From Fibrobacter sp. UWB11 (lineage in GTDB: Bacteria; Fibrobacterota; Fibrobacteria; Fibrobacterales; Fibrobacteraceae), in NCBI RefSeq assembly GCF_900143015.1, contig NZ_FSRT01000002.1, positions 248,001 to 312,000 of the forward strand: DNA of 64,000 nucleotides, in the 5' to 3' direction. Each line of letters begins with the position of its first letter. Positions within the stretch are counted from its first letter, which is position 1. Positions 42,112-50,866 of the stretch are shown piece by piece. The notes beneath the pieces are model-generated. The model saw nothing but the letters and a program-made list of their open reading frames with translations. It searched no databases and was not told the origin of the DNA. The translations under genes and the position numbers were made by a program.

Positions 42112-42814
42112 GCAACACCTTCCCAAAACGTCTTTCTCGGGTATTGAAAAATTCAACAGCCTTCATGAATTCTTCTTTGGTAAAATCGGGCCATAGCGTG
42201 TCCGTCACATAGAACTCGCTGTACGCGGCCTGCCAAAGCAAGTAGTTCGAAAGGCGGAATTCTCCACCGGTGCGGATAACAAGATCCGGATCGGGAGCAC
42301 CCTTCAAATAAAGATTCTTTGCAAATAAAGTTTCGTCAATATCATCAACTTGGAGCGTGCCCGCTGCAACTTGTGCGGCGATAGACTTCGTTGCTTCCAC
42401 AATTTCTTGCCTGCCGCCATAAGAAATGGCGAGGTTCAACTGCATGCCCGTATTGTTCGCCGTAATATCAATTGCGGACTGGAGACTTGCACGCGGCTTT
42501 TCGGGAATGCGGTTCATATTACCGATAACCGTAAGTTTCACGTTCTTCGCCATAAGGTCGGGGATTTCCTTCACTACCATTTCGATGAGAAGGTTCATCA
42601 AGTAATCCACTTCCTTGGAAGGTCTGCCCCAGTTTTCGGAACTGAAAACATACAAGGTCATGTGTTCGAGCTTGAGGTTTACGCCCACTTCGACTGCATC
42701 AATAGTGGACTCGGTCCCCTTACGGTGACCGAGGAAACGTTCCAAGCCACGGCTACGAGCCCAACGCCCATTGCCGTCCATGATGATAGCGACATGTCTA
42801 AGCTGATTTGCCAC
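42104..42814 (-). CDS. uppS: Isoprenyl transferase (undecaprenyl diphosphate synthase)
   Basis: 236-aa cis-prenyltransferase making the C55 carrier for wall synthesis. IIMDGNGRWARSRG at 10-23 carries the catalytic Asp and pyrophosphate-binding Arg; GHRKG, YVFSSENWGRP, LAISYGGRQEI and DLVIRTGGEFRLSNYLLWQ complete the family motifs. Starts 12 nt after frr. Confidence 0.97.
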   Translation of the reverse strand: MANQLRHVAIIMDGNGRWARSRGLERFLGHRKGTESTIDAVEVGVNLKLEHMTLYVFSSENWGRPSKEVDYLMNLLIEMVVKEIPDLMAKNVKLTVIGNMNRIPEKPRASLQSAIDITANNTGMQLNLAISYGGRQEIVEATKSIAAQVAAGTLQVDDIDETLFAKNLYLKGAPDPDLVIRTGGEFRLSNYLLWQAAYSEFYVTDTLWPDFTKEEFMKAVEFFNTRERRFGKVLHE

Positions 42815-42826
42815 GCAAACCCCGGA

Positions 42827-43360
42827 CTACACCTTGAGGATGTCTGCTTCCTTTTCGGCGAGCAAACGGTCAATTTCGGCGATAGCCTTGTCGGTAGCCT
42901 TCTGGATTTCGTCCTGTTGCTTCTTGACTTCGTCCTCGGAGATTTCCTTGTTCTTCTTGAGAGCGTCGTTAGCATCGCGACGGATGTTGCGGATAGCCAC
43001 GCGGCCATCTTCAGCATGCTTGCGAGCAATCTTGGCAAGTTCCTTGCGGCGTTCTGTCGTGAGAATCGGAAGCGTTACGCGAATGCAGTTGCCGTCCTTC
43101 ATCGGAGTAAGACCGATGTTTGCAGCGAGGATTGCCTTGTCGATTGTATCGACGAGTTGCTTTTCCCACGGAGTCACGAGGAGCATACGCGGTTCCGGCA
43201 CGGAAATCTTTGCCACCTGGGAAATCGGAGTCGGAGTGCCGTAGTAGTCAATGCGTACGCCATTGAGGATAGCCGGGCTAGCCTGGCCAGCGCGGATCTT
43301 GGAAAATTCACGTTCAGTGGCCTCAATGGCCTTGTCCATCTTTTCAGAATATTCAGACAT
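42827..43360 (-). CDS. frr: Ribosome recycling factor
   Basis: 177-aa protein that splits ribosomes after termination, with EF-G. EREFSKIRAGQASPAILNGVRIDYYG, TPISQVAKISVPEPRMLLVTPW and ERRKELAKIARKHAEDGRVAIRNIRRDA are family blocks. AGGAAC lies before ATG. First gene of frr-uppS-cdsA; pyrH, its usual neighbour, is 7 kb away on the same strand. Confidence 0.98.
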   Translation of the reverse strand: MSEYSEKMDKAIEATEREFSKIRAGQASPAILNGVRIDYYGTPTPISQVAKISVPEPRMLLVTPWEKQLVDTIDKAILAANIGLTPMKDGNCIRVTLPILTTERRKELAKIARKHAEDGRVAIRNIRRDANDALKKNKEISEDEVKKQQDEIQKATDKAIAEIDRLLAEKEADILKV

Positions 43361-43370
43361 CTTTTTTGTT

Positions 43371-43409
43371 CCTAGTTCTTAGTTACTAGTTAATAGTTTT
43401 AAAACTAGA
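43371..43409. repeat. TTAGTTACTAGTTAATAG-type leader repeat upstream of frr
   Basis: Short degenerate units with CTAGTT/TTAGTTA directly before the frr ribosome binding site. Confidence 0.45.
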
Positions 43410-43552
43410 AAGACCTGCGGCGTAACCGAAGGACTCCTAGCGTTAGTTATACGTTCGAAATATAGGTAAAAATTATGAAGCGGGGTTATGGACAGAGGCT
43501 AGTTTTTACATTTCTTGGCATAAATAAGGATTTCTGAACGTCATAGAAGGCT

Positions 43553-45277
43553 CTATTTCACGCTTACCCTTTTCAGAAAACGGCCATACCGCACCAAGTA
43601 CACACCCGGAGCTTTAAACTTTGTACGCAATATATCGGCTATGGATTTTTTACGACACAAATCCGCCGGCAAACGTCCCAAGTAACGGCCTTGCAAATCA
43701 AATACTGCAGCCATGCCAAAAACTTTCGCAAAATAGCCTGGACGCATTACGATAGAAGTCGAGACTGAACTACTAGACGAAACATTTGCAGAACTGCTCG
43801 ACGCCGCAACAGCACTGCTCGAAAGTCCGTATTCAAATGCGCCCAGATCAGGGGCTTTCCCCACAAACGGGAATCCAACATTTTCGCCCTTATCAATAGC
43901 GCGGCTCCCCTTCTTGAGTCTTAAAAAGTCCACGTCGGGCAAGCTTCCATCAGCCTTACGCGGGCCAAGAATTCCCGGAATCGTCGAGAGGTCCTTGCCA
44001 GTCACGGTCATGCTCGGGTCGTCAAGACTCACAAAGTCATCTTCCGTCAAATCGAGATTCAAATTCCAAGAGTTATTTTCGCCAGCCGGGCAATCCACAT
44101 AATGGTCGATGTTCTGACTCGATATTTTCTCCCAACAAGTTCCGATTTGCGATAGTTTGTTCGGAAAGGCAATGTTATTCTTGAGCACGTGGGCGTTGTC
44201 GCCGGTGAGGGGCGCCACCTCGGCAATGCGGTTCCCTTCGGAATCGAAGAGCGTCGATGCCATGGCAAATTCGCGGTCCTTGTTCATGTACGACGTGTTG
44301 TTGAGCCACTTGCTGCCCACGCCGGTGTAGTTCGCGTAAAAGCCCGTCGCCTTATTTTTCCAGGCGGCGCAAAACCTGATGGTATGCCGCCCACCACCGA
44401 GGGTGCTTTCGCCCATCTTAATGCCGTGACCGTTGCCGTTCTTCGGGTTTCCAAGTCCATAGTCGCTGTAGCCGTTCCCCATCGCATAGCAGTTCTCCAG
44501 CACCACGGGGAATTCCTGGTTGATGAAGTCGAAACCGTCGTCGCTGTTCCACCAGGCGCGGCACCCGATGAACTTCGTGGTATCGCCCTCGCCGGGATTC
44601 TGGTAGTGCGCACCAAAGCCGTCGGCATTTTCGCCGTCGCCCTGCCAGCCCAAGGGGTCGTAGTTGTCGTGGGCATCGCAGTTCAAGAAGATGTGTCCGC
44701 CGCCATCCGGTGCGCCGTCGTTCGCGAAGAATCCGGGGCCCGCATTATGGTGGCTGTCAATCTGCTCCAAGAAGATGTGCTTGCTCGCGTAAAGGAAAAC
44801 GCCAGAATTCGAATTGTGCTTCATGGGCGTGTTCCGCACCTCAAAACCCTTCAGGTGCAAATACTTTGCCGAAATCACAATCGGCGAGGTATACATCGCT
44901 CCCTCGGGCGTGCCGTCGCTATGGTCCGTGCCTGCGGCCACGGGGAGGTTCGCGCCGTCAAAAATCGGACGCTCGCCCGGATAGGCTAGATAATGGATGC
45001 GTTTGTCATCGCTCTCGCCGCTTGCAGTCAAGAGAATGCCCGCGGTCATTTTATACCGCGCATAAAAAACCGTATCGTTCAAGTCGTATATGCCGCCACG
45101 CACCCACACGGTATCGCCCGCGTGCACCACCTTGTTCGCCTTGTTGAGCGAGGCAAAGGGTTTTGCTTTTGTACCGGCGTTGTTGTCGCTGCCATCGGTG
45201 GCCACGTAGTAAACGGCACCGAACGCTTGAACAGCGGCCAAGACTATCCCCAATGCATATACAAACTTTTTACTCAT
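43553..45277 (-). CDS. Secreted right-handed beta-helix enzyme, pectate-lyase-like (PL9-like)
   Basis: 574-aa secreted protein. Signal peptide (MSKKFVYALGIVLAAVQAFGA); N-terminal cap VYYVATDGSDNNAGTKAKPFASL; then a parallel beta-helix with Asp/Asn-rich turns (CDAHDNYDPLG, GENADGFGAHYQNPGEG, AWWNSDDGFDF, KNGNGHGIKMG) like the Ca-binding turns of PL9 pectate lyases. A Ser-rich linker leads to a C-terminal type IX-like tail (VFDLQGRYLGRLP, PGVYLVRYG). Likely degrades pectin or a related polysaccharide. ATG 45277 begins the signal peptide. Confidence 0.85.
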   Translation of the reverse strand: MSKKFVYALGIVLAAVQAFGAVYYVATDGSDNNAGTKAKPFASLNKANKVVHAGDTVWVRGGIYDLNDTVFYARYKMTAGILLTASGESDDKRIHYLAYPGERPIFDGANLPVAAGTDHSDGTPEGAMYTSPIVISAKYLHLKGFEVRNTPMKHNSNSGVFLYASKHIFLEQIDSHHNAGPGFFANDGAPDGGGHIFLNCDAHDNYDPLGWQGDGENADGFGAHYQNPGEGDTTKFIGCRAWWNSDDGFDFINQEFPVVLENCYAMGNGYSDYGLGNPKNGNGHGIKMGESTLGGGRHTIRFCAAWKNKATGFYANYTGVGSKWLNNTSYMNKDREFAMASTLFDSEGNRIAEVAPLTGDNAHVLKNNIAFPNKLSQIGTCWEKISSQNIDHYVDCPAGENNSWNLNLDLTEDDFVSLDDPSMTVTGKDLSTIPGILGPRKADGSLPDVDFLRLKKGSRAIDKGENVGFPFVGKAPDLGAFEYGLSSSAVAASSSSANVSSSSSVSTSIVMRPGYFAKVFGMAAVFDLQGRYLGRLPADLCRKKSIADILRTKFKAPGVYLVRYGRFLKRVSVK

Positions 45278-45357
45278 ATAACCTATTATATAAAAAAAAT
45301 GACTCATGTGAATAAGACAGATAGTCCAAATTGAGCAATAACTCTTCAAATGTGAAA

Positions 45358-45405
45358 TTGACAGGCTAATATTTATTAGCTATTTTAGCTAACATTCATT
45401 AGCTA
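45358..45405 (+). promoter_or_regulatory. tetR promoter with two operator palindromes
   Basis: TTGACA (45358-45363), 17 nt, TATTTT (45381-45386). GCTAATA-tt-TATTAGC (45365-45380) fills the spacer, and TAGCTAA-cattca-TTAGCTA (45386-45405) follows the -10. Strong case for autorepression by the TetR protein. Confidence 0.8.
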
Positions 45406-45417
45406 AATTTTGGAATC

Positions 45418-46002
45418 ATGTCTACAAAAGAAAAAATTTTAGAAACGGCGCTCACCATGTTTGCCAAGAACGGCTACAACGGAACGAGCATGGAACAGAT
45501 TGCCCAAGACGTGGGCATCAAGGCGCCGTCACTTTATAAGCATTTCAAAGGGAAAGAAGACATTCTGAACTCGCTGATTGACATCGCCGAAGCTCGTTAC
45601 GAAGAAAACTTCGGTTCTGATAAAAAAATCGGCAAGTTGCCCGAAAGCATCGATGAATTTTTACGCTCAACCACAGAAAGAATACGTTTTACAATAAACG
45701 ACCCCATCATCCGAAAAATGCGCATTTTTTTAGTGCAGGAGCAGTTCCGCAGTGAGCGTCTCGCCAAAATTACAACACGTCACCAAATGGACGGCATTCA
45801 AAAAATGTACCAGAAGATTATAGGAAATCTGATGAACAAGGGGCTATTCCAAAAAGATAACCCCGCCTTGCTAGCCATGGAACTCATCGCCCCCGTAACA
45901 GTTCTCGTTTCAAAAGTCGACCGCCAGCCCAACAGCAAAAAAGATGCATTAAAACTCATTGAAAAGCACGTTAAACACTTTGTCGAAATTTACAAGAAAT
46001 GA
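45418..46002 (+). CDS. TetR/AcrR-family transcriptional repressor
   Basis: 194-aa regulator. N-terminal helix-turn-helix (about 4-50: KILETALTMFAKNGYNGTSMEQIAQDVGIKAPSLYKHFKGKEDIL) and a helical ligand domain of unknown specificity. Its own promoter carries two inverted repeats that share TAGCTAA. Overlaps the next gene by 4 nt and leads a cluster with GNAT, CAT-like and HXXEE genes, which it probably controls. Confidence 0.93.
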   Translation: MSTKEKILETALTMFAKNGYNGTSMEQIAQDVGIKAPSLYKHFKGKEDILNSLIDIAEARYEENFGSDKKIGKLPESIDEFLRSTTERIRFTINDPIIRKMRIFLVQEQFRSERLAKITTRHQMDGIQKMYQKIIGNLMNKGLFQKDNPALLAMELIAPVTVLVSKVDRQPNSKKDALKLIEKHVKHFVEIYKK

Positions 46003-46523
46003 TGGAAACTAATAGAATTTTACTGCGCCCTTGGAACGAAGGCGATGCCGAAGCTTTGTTCAAATACGCAAGCGACCCCGAGGTAGGGCCTCGTGCAGGA
46101 TGGCCACCGCACAAAAGTTATGCAGAAAGTTTGCAAATCATCCGCATGGTTTTTAGCGGCGAAGGGATGTGGGCTGTCATCTGGAAAGAGACGGGAGAGC
46201 CCATCGGTTGCGTCGGCTATTTACCAGCGTTCGCGTCGAACTTGAAAATTGCTGAAACCGAATGCGAAGTGGGTTACTGGATAGCCCGCCCCTATTGGGG
46301 AAAGGGAATTTGTACTGAAGCGATGAAGTTGGTTATTGACTATTGTATTAACGTGAAAGGCTTTACCACTCTGTGGGGCGACTATTTTCTCGACAATCCG
46401 TCATCGGGCCGCGTGATGGAAAAATGCGGATTCATTGATACCGGAAAAGAAACGTTATGCACAAGCCTTGCGGTAGGTTCCGACCGCCCCGTGAAAGTGA
46501 TGAAACTCTGTCGAAACGGATAA
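45999..46523 (+). CDS. GNAT-family N-acetyltransferase (RimJ/RimL-like)
   Basis: 174-aa acetyltransferase: NRILLRPWNEGDAEALFKYASDPEVG at the start, acetyl-CoA region YWIARPYWGKGICTEAM (about 95-111) and DNPSSGRVMEKCGFIDTG. Probably acetylates an amine on a protein or small molecule. ATGATG overlaps the tetR stop. Confidence 0.9.
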   Translation: MMETNRILLRPWNEGDAEALFKYASDPEVGPRAGWPPHKSYAESLQIIRMVFSGEGMWAVIWKETGEPIGCVGYLPAFASNLKIAETECEVGYWIARPYWGKGICTEAMKLVIDYCINVKGFTTLWGDYFLDNPSSGRVMEKCGFIDTGKETLCTSLAVGSDRPVKVMKLCRNG

Positions 46524-46554
46524 AGTCATCGGTGAACATATTTAAGGCAAAAAA

Positions 46555-47178
46555 ATGGCAAAAGAAATCAATCCTAAAAGCACAACCAGAGCAAAAGCGT
46601 TTGAATTTTGGATGCAAGCTCCGAATCCGATGGTAACATTTTTCAAATCGTTGAACGTCACAAGACTCGTGAAGGTGAGCAAGAAACGCGGTTTGAAATT
46701 CAACATGCTTATGGATTACTGCATCGGCAAGGCTGCGGCAAGCGTTAAAGAATTTTACATGCTCCCGGTCAACGGCAAACTCATGCAATACGATTCGATT
46801 GCGGTGAATACAATCGTGAAAAACGACGAAGGCGAAGTCAGCTCTTGCGACATCCCGTATTCCGAAGATTTAGCGACATTCAACCGCGACTACCTCAAAT
46901 ACACAAAAATCGTGGCAGAAAGTAGCCAGGATTGGGACTTGTCCGAAAACAGCATGGTCATTGGCACTTCGGCTATTATCGATACAGAAATCGACGGTGC
47001 AGTCGGAATGAATTCCGGCATTTTCAACAATCCCTTCATGATTTGGGGACGTTACAAAAAGCGTCTTTTCCGCTATGAATTGCCGGTTTCGTTCCAATTC
47101 CACCACACGCAAATGGACGGAGCTCACGCCGGGAAGTTCCTCGCGAACTTGCAAAAAGCAATCGACGAATTGCGATAA
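46555..47178 (+). CDS. CatA-like chloramphenicol O-acetyltransferase family protein
   Basis: 207-aa acyltransferase of the CAT fold, with the catalytic motif FQFHHTQMDGAHAGKFL (H-H-x3-D-G) near the C-terminus and the conserved VIGTSAIIDTEIDG-type strand before it. Classical CAT is about 215 aa. Actual antibiotic resistance is not provable from sequence; many chromosomal members have other substrates. Starts 31 nt after the GNAT gene. Confidence 0.85.
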   Translation: MAKEINPKSTTRAKAFEFWMQAPNPMVTFFKSLNVTRLVKVSKKRGLKFNMLMDYCIGKAAASVKEFYMLPVNGKLMQYDSIAVNTIVKNDEGEVSSCDIPYSEDLATFNRDYLKYTKIVAESSQDWDLSENSMVIGTSAIIDTEIDGAVGMNSGIFNNPFMIWGRYKKRLFRYELPVSFQFHHTQMDGAHAGKFLANLQKAIDELR

Positions 47179-47195
47179 AAACAACAGCTATCATT

Positions 47196-47699
47196 ATGGA
47201 TTTAATTTGGATTATATCGTTCCCTCTAGCGTTCATCGTTCACGATGGCGAAGAGATTATCGTTCAACACAAATGGATGCTGACGCATAAAGATCTTTTA
47301 ATCCAAAAATTTCCAAGAGCGAAGCGTGTCATCACTCACTTGTCCAGCCTTTCAACAAAAGCTTTCACAATGGCTGTACTGGAGGAATTGATTCTTTTGC
47401 TTTTTGCGACAGCGTACATTCTTATCGGTGGCGCGTATGCAACAGAATTATGGATTGCGTTATTTATGGCCTTCTCGGTACACTTTGTTATTCATATTGC
47501 GCAGGGCGTTATAGTAAGGGGGTACGTTCCCGGACTCGTGACATCTATTTTGATGTTGCCTTATGCGTATTTCGGAATAAGTAGAATTTGCGAAGAAGTT
47601 AGTGGAGATAAATTATTGCATTTAAGCATTTTAGGAATCGTCGCAATGATGATAAACCTGAGATTAGCTCACTGGATAGGAAAAAAATTTTCGCACTAG
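47196..47699 (+). CDS. HXXEE-domain membrane protein
   Basis: 167-aa membrane protein with about four membrane segments and the HDGEE (H-x2-E-E) motif at residues 16-20, plus VHFVIHIAQG further on with conserved His. The Glu/His set inside the membrane suggests a metal site. Function unknown. Begins 17 nt after the CAT-like gene, ending the TetR-led cluster. Confidence 0.82.
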   Translation: MDLIWIISFPLAFIVHDGEEIIVQHKWMLTHKDLLIQKFPRAKRVITHLSSLSTKAFTMAVLEELILLLFATAYILIGGAYATELWIALFMAFSVHFVIHIAQGVIVRGYVPGLVTSILMLPYAYFGISRICEEVSGDKLLHLSILGIVAMMINLRLAHWIGKKFSH

Positions 47700-47700
47700 A

Positions 47701-47733
47701 AGTAACACTTTTCAAGACCTTAGGTGTTACAGA
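47701..47733 (+). promoter_or_regulatory. Two-block motif upstream of the flavoprotein gene
   Basis: AGTAACA, 15 nt (CTTTTCAAGACCTTA), GGTGTTACAGA, 18 nt before ATG 47752. Spacing and the CTTTT after block 1 match the sigma and receptor sites 28-32 kb away. Confidence 0.6.
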
Positions 47734-47751
47734 TAAAAAGGATTATCAAAA

Positions 47752-48978
47752 ATGACTTTAGTTTTGAATACATTGGAATCGTGCGATTGTTCGGAACAGA
47801 TTAAAGCATTGTTTGCGGACAAAAACGAAGAAATAGAAATCATCAACACCGCAGATTTAAAAATTATGCATTGCATGGGCTGCAACAACTGCTGGCTGAA
47901 AACACCAGGCGTTTGCGCCATCAAGGACGATTACGAAATCATCCTCAAAAAATTGGTCACAGCAGAAAACTTCTGGGTTGTAGCAGATACAAAATTTGGT
48001 TTTGTTGACTACCGCGGCAAGCGAGTCTTAGACCGTGTTGTCCCGATGCTAAATATGTACATTGAATTTCGCGATGGTTGGGAGCGTCACCAGCTGCGTT
48101 ATCACCCGCTAAATTTCGGTGTCATTTACAAGGGCTATGGTAACCGAGAATTACTTGAAGAATGGAGCATGCGAGTCGCCAGAAATATGGCAGGGCGCTC
48201 GCTCGGTGTAATTAGTTTAGACAAGAATGGGATGGAAATGCCGTCCAAAACCGCCGCGACTCCAGTCGAAAATGTCGCTTTGGAAACTGCCACGACTCCC
48301 GAACACGTCATCATAATTAACGGAAGCCCGCGCGTCAAAAAGAACAGCAACACGAATAAGATCATCCAAGCTTTTGCAGAAGGGCTCGAAGAAGCAGGAA
48401 TCACGCACAAGCTTTATTCGCTATCAAACCATGCTGAATGGGATGAAGCCCGCGAAGCGTTCATGACGAACGACAACATCATCATTGCCTTGCCGCTCTT
48501 TGTAGAATGTCTGCCGAGTCTGTTGCTTGAATTTTTAAACACACTCCCCACGGAACGCAAGCAACCTGCAAAGCTCTCGTTCATTCTTCACAGCGGATTT
48601 GACGAAGGGCATCAGTTGCGACTTGGCGAAAAATTCTTGAAAACGCTCCCCGCTCAGCTCGGTTGCTCTTGCGGCGGCGTTCTCGTGAAAGGCGGCAGTT
48701 TTTTGCTCCGAAACCGCGAAAACAGCTACATCAAAAAGATGACCGACAAAATGCTCGCCTCTTACACAGCCATGGGACTGTCGTTTGCCCGCAACGGGAG
48801 TTTCTCAACTCCAGAAGCACAGAAGTTCACAGGCCCCGAAAAGAATCCAAAAATAGGAGTCCTACTTTTCAACCTCATTTTCAAGCGCATCGTCAAAAAG
48901 AATTTCGACCGAATGGCGCAGGAATGGGGCTGTACCCGACCGCTTAATGATAAACCGTATTTAGCACAACAAAGGTGA
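47752..48978 (+). CDS. Tandem flavodoxin-fold NAD(P)H/FMN oxidoreductase
   Basis: 408-aa protein of two related halves. The first (1 to about 160) has HCMGCNNCWLKTPGVC, the Cys cluster of iron-sulfur flavoprotein-type FMN reductases, but lacks a normal phosphate loop. The second (about 180-330) has VIIINGSPRVKKNSNTNKII as a full FMN phosphate loop but no Cys cluster. A C-terminal extension ends the protein. The halves thus look complementary. Redox function is likely, partner unknown. The two-block motif lies upstream. Confidence 0.8.
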   Translation: MTLVLNTLESCDCSEQIKALFADKNEEIEIINTADLKIMHCMGCNNCWLKTPGVCAIKDDYEIILKKLVTAENFWVVADTKFGFVDYRGKRVLDRVVPMLNMYIEFRDGWERHQLRYHPLNFGVIYKGYGNRELLEEWSMRVARNMAGRSLGVISLDKNGMEMPSKTAATPVENVALETATTPEHVIIINGSPRVKKNSNTNKIIQAFAEGLEEAGITHKLYSLSNHAEWDEAREAFMTNDNIIIALPLFVECLPSLLLEFLNTLPTERKQPAKLSFILHSGFDEGHQLRLGEKFLKTLPAQLGCSCGGVLVKGGSFLLRNRENSYIKKMTDKMLASYTAMGLSFARNGSFSTPEAQKFTGPEKNPKIGVLLFNLIFKRIVKKNFDRMAQEWGCTRPLNDKPYLAQQR

Positions 48979-49002
48979 TCCCGGAATAAATCCGGGATGA
49001 CA
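48977..49002. repeat. Type C palindromic repeat
   Basis: GATCCCGGA-ataaa-TCCGGGATGAC, immediately overlapping the 3' end of the flavoprotein gene's stop codon region. Confidence 0.75.
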
Positions 49003-49035
49003 ACTCAAGATGAGAACTCAAAAGAGAAATTTACT

Positions 49036-49371
49036 ATGAATAACTTTATCGCTTGCTGCGGACTCGACTGCGAAAAGTGCGAAGCCCGCCTTGCCACCAT
49101 CAACAACGACAATACGCTTCGCGCAAAAGTCGCAAAGGAATGGTCGGAACTCAACAAAGTGGAAATCACTCCGCAAATGACCAACTGCACCGGTTGCCGC
49201 ATCGAAGGGCCCAAAACGCCGTTCTGTCAATCACTCTGCCCTATCCGCAAATGCGCACAAAACAAAGGCTTTGCCACCTGCGGTGAATGCAACGAAGTAG
49301 AGCACTGCGAAACGCTCAGCATGATTACGAGCCACAACGATTACGCTCTCAGCAACTTAAAATCAAAATAA
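49036..49371 (+). CDS. DUF3795 protein
   Basis: 111-aa Cys-rich protein: CCGLDCEKCEAR at the N-terminus, NCTGCR, SLCPIRKCA and CGECNEVEHCE, the pattern of DUF3795, probably metal-binding. ATG 49036 gives the family start. Ends 12 nt before the racemase gene, so likely co-transcribed. Function unknown. Confidence 0.88.
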   Translation: MNNFIACCGLDCEKCEARLATINNDNTLRAKVAKEWSELNKVEITPQMTNCTGCRIEGPKTPFCQSLCPIRKCAQNKGFATCGECNEVEHCETLSMITSHNDYALSNLKSK

Positions 49372-49383
49372 CTGGAAAGTAAA

Positions 49384-50073
49384 ATGAAGACTATCGGACT
49401 TATCGGTGGAATGAGTTGGGAAAGCACCATCACCTATTACGAAATTTTGAACAAAGAAATCGCAAAAGCACTCGGCGGATTCCATAGTGCAAAAATCATG
49501 ATGTACAATGTGGACTTTGCCGAACTCGAAGCAAACATGTCGAGCGGAAACTGGGACGGAAACGCCAAGATTATTTCGGATGCAGCAAAACGCCTCGAAG
49601 GCGCCGGTGCCGACTTTATCGTCATCGCCACCAACACCATGCACAAGCTCGTCCCGCAAATTGAAAAAGAAATCCGCATCCCGATTCTACACATTGCCGA
49701 TGCAACCGCCAACAGCATCAAGCGCGGCAATATCAAGAAAGTTGCCCTCCTCGGCACAAAATTCACGATGACACAAGACTTTATCAAGAACCGCCTCATA
49801 GAAGCAGGTCTCGAAGTCATGACGCCTGATGCCCAAGACATCGAACTCGTAAATGATGTCATTTTTAACGAACTCTGCCTCGGCAAAATTCTTGATGCAT
49901 CCCGCAAGGAATACCAGAGAATCATTGCGGAAATGAAAAAACGCGGCGCCGAAGGCGTGATTCTTGGTTGTACCGAAATCGGCATGCTCATCAGCGCAAA
50001 AGATAGCGTCCTCCCCACTTACGACACAACAATCATCCACGCGACCGAAGCCGCGAAGATGGCTCTAGAATAA
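49384..50073 (+). CDS. Aspartate/glutamate racemase family protein
   Basis: 229-aa cofactor-independent racemase: IGLIGGMSWESTITYY at the start, FIVIATNTMHKL with Thr at the first catalytic position, and ILGCTEIGMLI with the second catalytic Cys. The Thr/Cys pair, rather than Cys/Cys, is as in E. coli YgeA, which racemises L-aspartate/glutamate. Exact substrate unknown. GGAAAG lies before ATG. Confidence 0.9.
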   Translation: MKTIGLIGGMSWESTITYYEILNKEIAKALGGFHSAKIMMYNVDFAELEANMSSGNWDGNAKIISDAAKRLEGAGADFIVIATNTMHKLVPQIEKEIRIPILHIADATANSIKRGNIKKVALLGTKFTMTQDFIKNRLIEAGLEVMTPDAQDIELVNDVIFNELCLGKILDASRKEYQRIIAEMKKRGAEGVILGCTEIGMLISAKDSVLPTYDTTIIHATEAAKMALE

Positions 50074-50087
50074 CGCCATATAAAAAG

Positions 50088-50112
50088 GTCCTCGCTTTTG
50101 CGAGGACTTATT
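50088..50112 (+). terminator. Intrinsic terminator after the racemase
   Basis: GTCCTCGC-tttt-GCGAGGAC, then TTATTGCTTT. Confidence 0.75.
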
Positions 50113-50128
50113 GCTTTATAAAAGGCCA

Positions 50129-50157
50129 CCTCGCGATTATTATTCGCGAGGGTTTTA
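50129..50157. terminator. Second terminator, serving pyrH on the minus strand
   Basis: CCTCGCG-attattatt-CGCGAGG with GTTTTAATT on the plus side and TGGCCTTTT on the minus side. Confidence 0.75.
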
Positions 50158-50158
50158 A

Positions 50159-50863
50159 TTAGCAATGCACGAGCGTGCCGAGGTCACCTTCGATAGCAGC
50201 GCGCGTGAGGTTGCCCTTTTCCATCTTGAAAACGAAGATAGGCATGTTATTTTCCATGCAGAGAGCGACTGCTGCGGTATCCATAACCTTGAGGCCGCGA
50301 GAAATAACTTCCTTGTAGGAAATGTCATCGAAGCGAGTAGCCGTCGGATCCTTGACCGGGTCTGCGGTGTAGATGCCATCGACCTTGGTAGCCTTCATAA
50401 TCACATCACATTCGCTTTCGATAGCGCGGAGAGCAGCGCAGCTGTCCGTCGTGAAGAACGGATTGCCCGTACCGGCAGAGAAGATGACCACAGAGCCAGC
50501 GGACAAAAGCTTGAGAGCCTTGCGGCGGTCGAAGAATTCGCAAACCGGTTCCATGCGGATAGCGGACATCACCACAGAGTCGATACCCTGCTTGTCAAGA
50601 GCGTCCTGCATAGCAAGGCCGTTCATCACAGTGCCGAGCATACCCATGGCATCGCCCTGAGCGCGGTTCATGCCGCCGGCAGAGGCAGAAATGCCGCGAA
50701 CGAGGTTGCCGCCGCCAATCACGAGAGCGACTTGCACGCCCTGCTTGACGATAGATGCAATTTCCGAAGCCATGTCGGAAAGGATAACGTTATCGATGCC
50801 GTGGCCCTTTTCGCCAGCAAGGGCTTCGCCACTGAGCTTGAGAAGAATGCGTTTGAATTTCAT
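50159..50863 (-). CDS. pyrH: UMP kinase
   Basis: 234-aa amino-acid-kinase-fold enzyme phosphorylating UMP to [18 protein letters not shown] at the start, [35 protein letters not shown] and [19 protein letters not shown] are the family motifs. Length is normal. ATG has no clear ribosome binding site; a leader repeat ends 3 nt before it. Transcribed alone. Confidence 0.98.
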   Translation of the reverse strand: MKFKRILLKLSGEALAGEKGHGIDNVILSDMASEIASIVKQGVQVALVIGGGNLVRGISASAGGMNRAQGDAMGMLGTVMNGLAMQDALDKQGIDSVVMSAIRMEPVCEFFDRRKALKLLSAGSVVIFSAGTGNPFFTTDSCAALRAIESECDVIMKATKVDGIYTADPVKDPTATRFDDISYKEVISRGLKVMDTAAVALCMENNMPIFVFKMEKGNLTRAAIEGDLGTLVHC

Positions 50864-50866
50864 AAT

